Shown here piece by piece: positions 21,736 through 32,351 of a DNA stretch of 64,000 bases (the stretch's first letter is position 1; the number at the start of each line of letters is the position of its first letter). The translations under genes and the position numbers were made by a program. The notes beneath the pieces were generated by a model, which saw nothing but the letters and a program-made list of their open reading frames with translations, did not search any database and was not told the DNA's origin. This stretch comes from Chamaecrista fasciculata (lineage: Eukaryota; Streptophyta; Magnoliopsida; Fabales; Fabaceae). The DNA lies in assembly GCA_003254925.1 (NCBI GenBank), contig QANZ01032026.1, positions 272,394 to 336,393 on the forward strand, written 5' to 3'.

Positions 21736-22859
21736 ATATAATCATAATGTCAGGTAACTAGTTTATGGAAATAATAATCGAAAGCTACATTATGATTACC
21801 TTGTTTAAATGTGTTAGTTTTTGTTTATTCCCGTGTTTCTGGTCTGTAAGATGAAATGGTGAAGTAAAACTACATCTATATGATTCATTGTATTGATGTA
21901 GAACCTAGGTGGATTGATTTCGAAAATAGTTTACTTGCTGTTTGAACCGTTTTTACCTATTTTAGCAGGCATTTATCAGAAGTAGTTCTTTTTCATAAAT
22001 CCATGCATGCTTAGATAATATGTTTTTATTGATATAGTTAAGATAATAGATTTGGTTCATCCACATTTTTAAAGTAGTTTTCATAGAGAAATGGGCAATT
22101 TGTTGATAAACAAGTAGGATCCACTACTCAACCAGTATGCCTTCATACATCGTGTCTCCTTCTCCCAAATTTAAATGAGAGACTCGGAGTATTATAATTT
22201 TCATATAGCGGTTGATCTTCTTTGAGATTTTCAAGTTTTGAAGAACTTTGAAATTTAGAACTTGATAACTGTCGGACGATTGTTGCTCCTCTCTTTCAGA
22301 TTCCTTCACATGCTCAATTGTGGGGGATTATTTTTTTTTATTTTTTTTATTTTTTGGTCTGATGTGGGGGATTATTCTGTTCTCAACTAACGGATCTAAT
22401 TTCTGACCTTGATCTGTTTGTGGACTATTTTTATTAACATTGTGGTGATTGCCAAGATTATGAAGATAATTTGGTTGTATGTATGAGTTTGGCTAATACA
22501 ATTTAAGTGGGACTCCAAGATAGCTGTTTGGGAGAGAATTTTATTACATTGCATTTCATTCTGATGTTAGATATAAAATTATTTAGATAAATATGTAATG
22601 ACTGTAAATATAAATAATAGTCTAGATCTTTCAAACAACTATAAATATAAACTAAATTTAATACTTTGTCAACTTTTTTATTTTTCACCCAATCGTTCAC
22701 TCATTTTTTTTCATAAACCAATGTAGTTTTTTTACTGGCCTATTCATTCAATCAATACATAATGAAAGATCAAAAAGCAAGTGTCATCATGAAAAAATAT
22801 TTGGGCAATACTCGATAATTGTAATTATAGTATGTATATTTATCAAGTGAAATAAGCTA
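21736..22859. other. Non-genic spacer
   Basis: AT-rich sequence with no recognisable gene, TIR or conserved element. A poly-T/A tract 'attattttttttattttttttatttttt' type stretch lies near 22328-22357. Confidence 0.55.
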
Positions 22860-23245
22860 TCAAAAAAATCTACAAAAAACTCCAAATTGGAGCTTCTCTA
22901 AAAATCTGTTTATTACAATTTCCAATGCAAAAAAATCTCATCAATTAGAAATATATATTTTTTTAAAATTCTATCCAAACAACTCAAATTATTCAGAAAA
23001 ACCAAAAAGTCAAAAAGTGACTTTCTCTTCTATTTTTCCCCTTATACAATTTATCAATTTTCATACCCTTCTATCTACCAACCACAATAATTACATATCT
23101 ATTTAAATAGTTTTACACCTAAAAATATCTACTTTTACAAAATCTTACCCAAACAACATTCAACATATGATCTGTTTTTTCATAATTTGTTTATAATATG
23201 ATCAAATTATAATCAGATTTTGATCTTAGCCAAACTAACCCTAAA
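22860..23245. repeat. AT-rich MITE-like repeat
   Basis: Contains 'accaaaaagtcaaaaagtgac', 'ccccttatacaattt' and 'ctaccaaccacaataattacata'. The same order appears on the opposite strand at 24036-24320, so both belong to one repeat family in inverse orientation. Ends were not resolved. Confidence 0.45.
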
Positions 23246-23427
23246 TACTCCAACATTACATGATTACATCAAATGTTGTCTATAGAAAAACTTTTTAGAA
23301 TATCAAATAAATACAAATCCCTTTACCTATATTAAGAAAAGATTGTTTATTTCTTAAAAGTTAAGATCATAATTGTTTTTGACAAATTTTTGTGAATAAG
23401 GTTATTTAAGGTTTTGACTTTTATATT

Positions 23428-24033
23428 AACTATCCTACTATAAATATGGTCAATGTGATTGTACAATAATACTCGCCTCATTGTCTTACGCTTTGTGACC
23501 ATGTCATTGAGGTAGTTATTGTATCCATTAAGTTTGTTGGTGAGAAGATTCTTATTGCTTGAATGTCAATTACATCGTCAAATTTCTCTATTGTGTTGTT
23601 TTTTAAAATGACGATAAACAAGAGCCAAGGCCAGTCCTTATCCATTATTTTCGATATTTTCATCTTCCTGTTTTTACCTATGTCAATTATATGTTGCAAT
23701 GTCAAGAGTTCGTTCAAGGCAAGTTTGAAAATACTGATATGCTATGATGACAATGAAGAAGCCGATATATATGACTTCAAATGTTGGCTATCGAGAAGTT
23801 TCTCAAAATCCTAAATAATTTCTACAGGTCTCTCTGTCCACACTTGGAAATTATTGTTTGCATTACAAATTTTTTATGACATTGTGTTGCAAATTCAGTC
23901 ATTTTTTTGTTATATTTAATGACATTAATTTTATTTTTTTTTCTAGTTTTTTATGGTGAACATTTCAATTTAGTGAAACAAATCTTTTAATGGTGCATAT
24001 ATCTACCTGTGCATTGCACGGGAATCGGGCTAG
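23428..24033 (+). mobile_element. Helitron 3' end remnant, copy 1
   Basis: Contains the degenerate C-terminal helicase motif MTINKSQGQSLS and ILICYDDNEEAD in broken frames, then a Helitron terminus: hairpin 'cctgtgcattgcacggg' followed by 'aatcggg' and CTAG at 24030-24033. Helitrons end in CTRR preceded by a short hairpin and insert between A and T; here A follows. It is almost identical to 24419-25021. Confidence 0.85.
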
Positions 24034-24035
24034 AT

Positions 24036-24320
24036 TAAGGATTAGTTTGAGATGTAATGAAAAAAATAGGATGTGAAATTATGAAAAAGGGTATGTAATG
24101 ATTGTGGTTGGTTGAAATAAATATATAGGTTTTTTAAAATTGTATAGGGGTAGAATTGATAATTGATAATGGAAATAGATAGAAATAAAAAAAAATAATA
24201 TTTTGACTTTTTGGTTGTGGTGGTTATGAAATGAAATTGTCTCGGAATTTGTGCTAGATGTGAATATTTGTAATGAAGGTTGGAGTAGTATTATGTAATG
24301 AAATGAAAGGACCAAAATGT
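24036..24320. repeat. AT-rich MITE-like repeat, inverse copy
   Basis: The reverse complement of parts of this stretch matches the word order of 22860-23245 ('ccaaccacaatcattacata', 'ccaaaaagtcaaaa', 'cccctatacaatttt'). Ends were not resolved. Confidence 0.4.
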
Positions 24321-24418
24321 AAATAACATGAAAATTTTTAAAAACCTACCATTTGGTCTTTGATTTTATATAAATTGAACGAATCGGTCCTTACGAAAGT
24401 GAAATATATCTCTTGACN

Positions 24419-25021
24419 AACTATCCTACTATAAATATGGTCAATGTGATTGTACAATAATACTCGCCTCATTGTCTTACGCTTTGTGACCATGTCATTG
24501 AGGTAGTTATTGCATCCATTAAGATTGTTGGTGAGAAGATTCTTATTGCTTGAATGTCAATTACATCGTCAAATTTCTCTATTGTGTTGTTTTTTGCAAT
24601 GACGATAAACAAGAGCCAAGGCCAGTCCTTATCCATTATTTTTGATATCTTCATCTTCCTGTTTTTACCTATGTCAATTATATGTTGCAATGTCAAGAGT
24701 TCGTTCAAGGCAAGTTTGAAAATATTGATATGCTATGATGACAATGAAGAAGCCGATATATATGACTTCAAATGTTGTCTATCGAGAAGTTTTTCAAAAT
24801 CCTAAATAATTTCTACAGGCCTCTCTGTCCACACTTGGAAATTATTGTTTGCATTACAAATTTTTTATGACATTGTGTTGCAAATTTAGTCATTTTTTGT
24901 TATATTTAATGACATTAATTTTATTTTTTTCTAGTTTTTTATGGTGAACATTTCAATCTAGTGACACAAATCTTTTAATGGTGCATATATCTACCTGTGC
25001 ATTGCACGGGAATCGGGCTAG
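24419..25021 (+). mobile_element. Helitron 3' end remnant, copy 2
   Basis: Starts directly after a single N at 24418 with 'aactatcctactataaatatgg' and follows copy 1 base for base with few differences (for example 'ttgcaatgac' against 'ttaaaatgac'). It ends with the same hairpin and CTAG (25018-25021). The helicase remnant includes FAMTINKSQGQSLS. The junction at an N makes a true tandem duplication uncertain. Confidence 0.85.
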
Positions 25022-25089
25022 ATTAATTTATATAACAATTACATAGTTGATTTATTGGTGCGATGCATAGTAGATCAACTCATGGAAGG

Positions 25090-25926
25090 TAGTTCGAATA
25101 TAGATGCCAATAACATTAGAGAGTTCTCATAGTTGATTTTAAGTGTCAAAGATGAGAGGATTGGTGATGAAATTGTTAATTGTGAATATGAGGTTAAAAT
25201 CCCCAACGATTTACTAATTCATGGTGATATGGATCACATTAAAGCAATTATTGATTCTACTTATCCAAATTTCCTAAATAGTATTCATTTTCCTATCTAT
25301 GTTAGTGGTCGAGCAATTCTAGCTCCAAATCTTGATGAAGTTGTCGAATTGAATGATTATATGATTCGACAACTTCCTAAGGAGGAAAAGATATATCTTA
25401 GTTCTGACAGTATATGTATTTCTGACACTGCTCCATCTAAAGATATGAATACATACACCACTAAATTCTTAAATTCTGTCAAGGGTTGGTCTTTCAAATC
25501 ACTAGATCAAACTAAATATTGGAACTCAAATTATGTTGCTTTGTAATATGGACAAATATTTGGGATTGTGTCATGACATCCCGTCTTAATGACTATGTCA
25601 TTGAGGCAGTAATTACAACTGGTAATTTCATTGATGAAAAGATTCTTATTCCTCGAATGTCAATAGCACTTTTTGATTTTAAATTGCTATTTAGATTTCA
25701 GCGTAGACAGTTTCCTATTATGTTGTCATTTGCAATGACTATAAATAAAAGTCAAGGTCAGTCCTTATCTAATGTTGGTTTATATCTCTGTCTTCCTGTT
25801 GTCACCCATGATCAATTATATGATGCGATGTTTAGAGTTTGTTTAAGAGCATATTTAAAGATTTTGACATGCTATGATGATAACGAGGAACCCGACATGA
25901 CCTCTAATATTGTTTATCGATAAGGT
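25090..25926 (+). pseudogene. Helitron helicase C-terminal fragment
   Basis: Two overlapping frames (25133-25546 and 25519-25923) together give the C-terminal part of a Helitron Rep-helicase (Pif1-like): IPNDLLI, IIDSTYPNFLN, RAILAPNLDEV, LPKEEKIYLSSDSI, then after a frame change NDYVIEAVITTGN, ILIPRMS, FQRRQFPIMLSFAMTINKSQGQSLSNVGLY and YDDNEEPDMTSNIVYR. Pif1-family helicases power rolling-circle Helitron movement. The N-terminal Rep nuclease and Walker motifs are absent. The break falls where the usual MLLRNIDQ..LCNGTR block should be, so that segment is deleted. The unit is longer and older than the copies just upstream. Confidence 0.88.
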
Positions 25927-26120
25927 TTTCAAATATTCAATAGTTTGTATATCTATGTTGTTAGAGATGTTATCATTTGTTATTGTAATTAATGGTATTT
26001 CTTTTATTATAACTATTAATTTTTAATTTAATCATGGTTTTTTTATCATGAGTCCTATTTAAAGTGCACATTTATGATGCTTGACCTTATATTGGTAAAT
26101 CTTTTGTAACAATTTATATA

Positions 26121-26215
26121 GGGGTGAGCAAACCAACCCGCCAACCCTCGAGCCCGCAGGAACCAACCCAACCCGCAGTTATGGGTTGGATTGATTTGGG
26201 TTCACGGGTTGGTTT
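26121..26215 (+). mobile_element. Left end of a hAT-like element
   Basis: Starts TAGGGGTGAGCAAACCAACC and carries 'gggttggat' and 'cacgggttgg' phrases. It is interrupted at 26216 by an LTR-like start (TGTAACGCCCC). The other half was not found, possibly lost in the N gap. Confidence 0.6.
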
Positions 26216-29200
26216 TGTAACGCCCCAATTTTTGAAGGACCTTTTCGAAAGAAAATAAAGTTTGAGTGGTCTAAAATAATTATGGAAGAATAGTTTATAA
26301 GGAGACTATGAAGTGAAGAATTAATGAATGGTATATATGTGGAGAAAAGGGGATGAAATCATAAGAAATAGAGCTGCAGGGACTGAACTGAAAAGTGAAG
26401 AAGTTATCGTAAGTTACATTAAATGTAAGTATGAGAATAGAAGAAAGGTATAAATAGGATGTAAATGAATTAAGGGAACTTAATTGTGGTGGAGAAGTGA
26501 GTTTTGAAAGGACTAAAGTGGTAATCTAGAAAAAATGAAGGATTAATGGTTATAGAAATTAGAAGTGAAGGGGGGAAGAAATGAGATTTTAGCATTTCTA
26601 ATTAAATGAGAAATAAGAAGGGAGAAGCAGAGTGTAGCTCGACAGAAAAAGAAAAGGAAGAAAAGAAGGAAGAGAAAGAAGAGAGAAGGAGGAGAAGAAG
26701 AGAAGGAGAAGGAGGAAGGAGGGTGGCTCAGGGAGCCGATTCAGACGCGGAGCTTCGTCTCGGAGTTTGTCGTCATGAGGTAGGATTCCTTTATTCCCTC
26801 CTCTTTGTATTTTCTCCATCTCTTTTCTCCAATTTCGCTAATTTGGTCCCTAGAGGTTGGAAACTTGATTTCGAAAATAATGATGTTTTGGTGAATTTGA
26901 TGATTGGGTTTTGTTCTATAAATGATTATTGATGAGTTTTTGAAGAGTTTTGATGGAAAAATCAGTTTTAGAAAGGAATTTTGAGCTAGGGTTTATTAGG
27001 GACTAAAATGATGATTTTGTGAAAAATGAATGTTCGATGCATGAGTTGTGATATGAGAATCAAATTGATGTTGGTTGATGTTTATATGATGCGTTTTGAG
27101 GCTGGGAAACATAATTTTGAAGTCTAAAATGAAGGGTTTTGGATTTTGGGTGAATTAGGGACTGTTTTGCTCTGTTTTTTTCGTGGTCTGGCCGGATCCT
27201 CGCCAGTTCAAGGTGAAACGGCGAGCTTCCGGCGAGGTACTATGATTCTGCAGAACGACCTGGAAAGAAGTGAGTATATCTTCGGATATAGATGTCGGAT
27301 TTTCATGTGTGACCACTCGTTTTAAAGCTAAGAAAGAGAGGAATCCATACATAGTTTTAGTGTTCAGATTTAACGCCTGGATTGAGAGAAAAGTGGTCAC
27401 GAATAGTGACAGCCGAAGTGGAAAAAAATGCATAATTTTATAGTTTTATGTTTTGTTTTCATTTGCGTTAGGGGGTCCCTTGGGAAGTTGTTTCCCTTAT
27501 AAAATGGAAGTATTTGTGGGTCTAAAGAGGGGGAAAATGATGAGGTTTCATTTCCACTTTCAAACTTGAATTTTATAATATGTTATAGCTTGTACTTTTC
27601 AATGTGTTCAAGAGTCGTGTGTGGCTTGAATTGTGGGAGTCCGGGATGGCTCAAAATGTAATTGTTAGTATGAAATTAGTTGTGTAGGCCTTTGGGAGGC
27701 TTATTATATATTGAATAGGTTGTTGGAAGCCTGTGAGTGGCTTCCTTATCCTGATCCTGCAAAAAGGGTTTCTATGACAATTGGTAAAATTGCTGAGTAA
27801 ACTAATTTATTATTAATATTTATTTTAGAGTCAAATCAAAATATCTCTATACTTGTGAATAGTTATATTTTCAAATAGACATGCTTGCTCCTTCATAGTA
27901 TTCGTTGTGACACTGGCTGAGAATATTTATTTGTCCTAGTGTGTTCTATTTATTATTGGTTGTTGAGAAGTGAATGTGATATTGCTGTGTGCGGTCCCGA
28001 TGGGTGGAATGAGCTGTGTGCGGTCCCCACGGGTTGTAATATTGCTGTGTGCGGCCCCGATGGGTGGAATGAGCTGTGTGCGGTCCCCACGGGTTGTAAT
28101 ATTGCTGTGTGCGGCCCCAATGGGTGAAAAGCTGTGTGCGGTCCCCATGGGTTGAGAACTTGAGGTGATGCTGTGTGCGGTTCTCTCATGAGTGGAGGCA
28201 AAATAAAGATGCTGATATGTGTGCTCCCCTGAGGGTTGAGGAGGTTATTTGTGTGCTCCCCGATGGGTTGATGTGGAAGTACTGATATTATGCTTTACAT
28301 GTGAATCAAATGTGATGATTGGTTGACTTATGAATTGTATTGGAGTATTACTTGTTGATAAATGGATGATTATCATGGTTGACGTAGTGAGTTTATTCTC
28401 TTATAAATTGATGATTGTTATGTAGTGGTTGTATTGACACTTCACTTGGTGAGAAGCTGATGGTTTCTACGATGTTGAATATTGATTTTATTGATACGAA
28501 ATGTCTTAGATGATAAGAATGATATCTATTGGATTGTTGGGATCTTGATGTAATATTTATTTGATCATTCACGATTTCATACAAACTTCTTTTAGAGCAA
28601 ATCCGCAATTTCACTTTCAATCAGTGTTTTCAGGAAACATTTCCTTCTTCTAGGCTATTTCTTTTATCTAAGAGAATTTTCTAAAAATATATTCTTAATG
28701 TCTCAAAGAGTATGATTTGGAAAAGGTTGATATTTCTATCATCGTGATGTTATACCCAACTTTTAAATATTTCATGAGTATCTCACTAGATTTATTTATA
28801 AAACCTTATGAATTGTGAATTCTTGAGTGATTTAAATAATAATATTTATTACCAAGATTTGGTCCATGAAAGAAGGTTCAAAAGAAGATCTTTTCTTTAA
28901 TTTGTTTCATTTCCCAAATCTCATGTTAATAAATCCTATCCTCATATTTACTTTCTTCATTAAACTTTAACTAAACCTTTATTTCCTTTTCTTTGAACTC
29001 ATGTTATATACGACACTTTGATTTTACACATTTTGCCTTCACAAAGAGTGAGACATTGGGACATGACTCTAGTATAAGTCATGTTTGATGATGGGAACTT
29101 TGAAGGAGTGTCATCTGTGCGAGAAGAATGTTTATTTTGCAGTATTGGTATATGGTGTCGTGAGTACAGGTTGGTACTCGTAGTATATTATCGTGTTTGC

Positions 29201-29751
29201 GTTAAGTGTTTGTAAAGGGAGTCAAGGGGACGGATTATTCCTGGATTCTCCTGGTATAAGTTATATTGTGAATTTATGGGGTGGGTTATCCCTAATTGTA
29301 TATGTGTTGAATTAAATGGCTAGTTATGAGATATGTAATCCCTAGTTTTATTTATTTGTATCGTTGGCTCTAGAGAGCTCTTGTTGAATGTGCTTGAGGC
29401 AATTAGCCTATTAATGTGGCAGAGATGGTTCTCTATGTGTTTGCTGTGTGCTGGCTTGGATTGGTGTTATTGGGCTTTGAGAAGGAGTTGATGCTGGAGG
29501 AATTGTGGTTGAAGTGGAATTTTGGAATCCTACTGTGAATCTTTCGATTCTCACTCCTAACATTTACAGATACTTGTTTAGCTAGTTAATGCACTGACAT
29601 GTTATCTCTTATATTTGGCCCTGCGTGGTAAAAAAAAATGAGGCTGAGCCCCTTGTATGTACTTTTTAACTTAATGTCAGTTGTATTAACAAGCTTTAGT
29701 GATTCCTGACTTTGGTTTTCGTATTGTTAGAACATGTTTTAAAGGAAAAAA
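26216..29751 (+). mobile_element. Long LTR-like element, right end lost in a gap
   Basis: Opens TGTAACGCCCCAATTTTTG, a start common to long LTRs of plant Ty3 chromoviruses (Tekay/Del type). It then has no coding capacity for 3.5 kb. A purine-rich to GC-rich leader-like stretch (26630-26760), a 60-bp tandem repeat (27978-28153) and a late 'cctaacatttacagatac' follow the general layout of such LTRs. The 3' end and second target-site copy fall in the N gap. It may be a solo LTR. Classification rests on the start word and layout, not on a coding domain. Confidence 0.55.
27978..28153. repeat. 60-bp tandem repeat inside the LTR-like element
   Basis: Almost three units of 'atattgctgtgtgcggyccc' followed by 'gatgggtggaatgagctgtg' and 'tgcggtccccacgggttgta'. 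Each 60-bp unit itself holds two 'gctgtgtgcggyccc' half-units. Weaker relatives ('tgtgtgctcccc') continue to about 28265. The unit length divisible by three keeps several frames open, giving false reading frames on both strands. Confidence 0.9.
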
Positions 29752-30061
29752 NNNNNNNNNNNNNNNNNNNNNNNNNNNNNNNNNNNNNNNNNNNNNNNNN
29801 NNNNNNNNNNNNNNNNNNNNNNNNNNNNNNNNNNNNNNNNNNNNNNNNNNNNNNNNNNNNNNNNNNNNNNNNNNNNNNNNNNNNNNNNNNNNNNNNNNNN
29901 NNNNNNNNNNNNNNNNNNNNNNNNNNNNNNNNNNNNNNNNNNNNNNNNNNNNNNNNNNNNNNNNNNNNNNNNNNNNNNNNNNNNNNNNNNNNNNNNNNNN
30001 NNNNNNNNNNNNNNNNNNNNNNNNNNNNNNNNNNNNNNNNNNNNNNNNNNNNNNNNNNNNN
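29752..30061. other. Assembly gap (310 N)
   Basis: An unbroken run of N separates the LTR-like element from the PPR gene. It hides the 3' end of both: the LTR terminus and the last part of the PPR protein. Any reading frame drawn through it is meaningless. Confidence 0.99.
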
Positions 30062-31758
30062 ATAAAGAGCTTTTCTGCAGCCCATTTAGCCAGTTCTGTA
30101 TTTTCATGAACTTTGCAAGATCCAATAAAAGCTCCTAATGTATTTGACTCAGGTTCAATTGTCATTGACCTCAACAAATCAAAAGCCTCGTTTATAAACC
30201 CACATCGACCAAGAAGATCAACGAGACAAGTATAATGCTCTGTTTCTGGCACAATGTGATAAACATTGGTCATCAGCTTAAAATAATGAAGCCCTTCATT
30301 TACAAGACCAGAATGAGCACAAGCAGAGAGAACAGCAAGAAAAGATATTTTATCTGGTTTTATCCCACAAGATAAAATATTCTCAAACATCTCATTTGCT
30401 TCTATGGCAAGACCATGAAATGCATATGCATTTATCATTGAAGTCCATGAAATAAGATCAGGATTCAGTATTGAGGTGAAACATTTGTATGCACTACCAA
30501 TGAGACCACACTTGGAGTATGCAGTTAATAAGGAATTAGCAATGGATATAGATCCTTGAAATCCAAATTTAATTGTGATAGCATGAGCTTGCTTGGTTTC
30601 AATAATGGCCGAAGCATACCCACATGAACTAAGAGTGCTGGAAAGAGTGGTGTCATCAGGATAAACTTCTTCACGTAGCATGTTTCTCAGAAGCTTCATA
30701 ACCTCATTCCCATGTCCACATTTCCCACACCCAACAATTAAGGTGTTCCATAACACAACATTTCGATTAGCCTTCGTGTCGAAAACTGATTGCGCATCTG
30801 CTATGTTATCATGTTTTGCATAGAAGTTGATCAGAGAACTAGCCACTAAAACATCTGAATCAAATGATTGTTTAAGAATAAGACTGTGAATCTGCTTGCC
30901 AAACTCGTAATATTCAGAAGTACCACATGAAATTATAAGGCTACTGTATGTGAACTGATCTCCTTTTACACTTCCTAATCGCATCAACTTGAAGATGCCA
31001 CAAGCCTCATGAGGTAAACAATTCAAGGCATAGCAAGAAATCATCACATTCCACATAACCAAATCTCTAAACCCAACACAATTGAAAACCAATCTCGCAT
31101 CCACAATGAAGCCACATTTTGCATATAAATCAACAAGAACACTACCAATAAAGCAATCCAAATCAAATCCTAGTTTGACAGTGAAACAATGAAATTGTTT
31201 GCCCATATGAATGTCATTCGACTGAACGCAAAAACAAATCAAACTGTTAAATGTTATACAATCAGGAACAACTACTTCCATCATCATCCTTCTGAAATAA
31301 GAAACACCCAAGTGTGTATTTAAGTGGATACCTTCAGATTCAAAAGCGCCACGAATCAAAATGTTCCACGACACTACATTTCTCACACGCATTTCCTCGA
31401 ACACCTTCTCTGCGTCTGAACTTCCCTTACATTGAAAATAAGCATGTAAGATCTGATTTTGCAAGAAAAGCACATTGTATAATCCAAACTTCAACAAATG
31501 CGCATGTACTTCTTGGACTTCAGAAAGAAATCCCCTTTTCGCAGAGATTTTTAGAGTGTTGAAGAAAAACAAATAAGCTGTGTCAAAATCCCTGAAATGG
31601 GTTTGATCAGGAAATGAATTGCCTTGAATCGAAGGATGGGATTGATATGACAATTTTCTGAAATGGTGGGTGAAGAATGAAAAAGAGATTGGTGGGAAAG
31701 GGAGATTTAGTATGAAACGGAGTCTTGGGAACCAAGGTGAGAGGTGTAAGAAGTGCAT
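30062..31758 (-). CDS. Pentatricopeptide repeat protein, PLS class, copy 1 (3' end in gap)
   Basis: An intronless organelle-targeted RNA-binding protein. I chose the start at MHFLHLSPWFPRLRF (31758), because the frame upstream differs between the two copies. About 565 residues are visible. Repeat blocks are clear: SDAEKVFEEMRVRNVVSWNILIRG, FIGSVLVDLYAKCGFIVDARLVF, NSLLTAYSKCGLIGSAYKCF, DLISWTSMINAYAFHGLAIEA, KISFLAVLSACAHSGLVNEG and YTCLVDLLGRCGFINEA. The layout resembles Arabidopsis At2g46050, a PLS-class protein predicted mitochondrial, as I remember it. PLS proteins bind organelle transcripts, often for RNA editing. The E-type region should follow KWAAEKLF, where the gap starts. It is nearly identical to 32352-33959. 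Confidence 0.9.
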
Positions 31759-31866
31759 AATATAAAAGCACACAATGACACGATACTTCAACACTCTCAA
31801 GGGACACACACACGAAGTTAGATAATTAGATTTGGTGTATCGGGTAGGTTTCAAATCAGTCTCTTA

Positions 31867-32072
31867 TAGGGGTGAGCGCGGGCTGGGTTGGGGCGGGCTG
31901 AGGGAAAATCTCAGCCCAACCCGCACATCAATCTGCGGGTTGGGTTGGGTTGGGTTTTGCATTTTTTAAAATTCAACCCGAACCAACCCAACCTGTAAAA
32001 CTGCGGGTTGGGTTGGGCTAAACCCGCGGGTTGAATTTTTTTTTTTTTTTAAACAACAAAATAACACAAAGT
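31867..32072 (+). mobile_element. hAT-like element, left part, upstream of PPR copy 1
   Basis: Begins TAGGGGTGAGCGCGGGCTGG and carries 'gggttgggttgggtt' runs in both orientations. It interrupts sequence that is continuous in the second PPR copy ('caaatcagtctctta' then 'tctttcat' at about 34085-34110). The right end is not visible: a MITE and then a single N (32351) follow. Confidence 0.6.
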
Positions 32073-32300
32073 AAACTAACAATTTGGTCCCTGAAAGATA
32101 GAAATATACAATTTAGTCCCTAAAAGATCAAAATGATATACTTTTTAGTCCCTGAAAGATTAAAACTGTATATTATTTAGTCCATAAAAAAGACTAATTA
32201 GTATACCATTTTGATCTTTTAGGGACTAAATTATACATTTCAATCTTTTCAAGGATCGAGCTGTTAGCTCAGTGGTCTTTCAAGGACTAAATTGTTAGTT
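32073..32300. mobile_element. MITE (same family as 6800-7020)
   Basis: Inverted ends 'aactaacaatttggtccc' and 'caaggactaaattgttagtt' bracket a 'ttagtccctgaaagat'-rich, overall palindromic interior that follows the element in the expansin intron in word order. It lies inside or beside the hAT-like fragment. Confidence 0.65.
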
Positions 32301-32351
32301 TGCTCTATAATATATTATATATATTAGTAATTAATTATAAAAATATATATN

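Noticed and set aside
26606..26932. 108-codon frame rich in E, K and R
   Set aside because: Purine-tract low complexity in the leader region of the LTR-like element.
27936..28201. Overlapping frames of 60-80 codons rich in GPHTAILQP or CAVPTGCNI repeats
   Set aside because: Product of a 60-bp tandem repeat in an LTR-like element; open in several frames on both strands at once.
27978..28265. CRISPR-like regularly spaced repeats
   Set aside because: Units are directly adjacent without unique spacers, in a plant LTR; not a CRISPR array.
29686..30125. PPR reading frame continued through the N gap to a stop at 29686
   Set aside because: The last 22 residues lie in the LTR-like element left of the gap, and the N run has no information.
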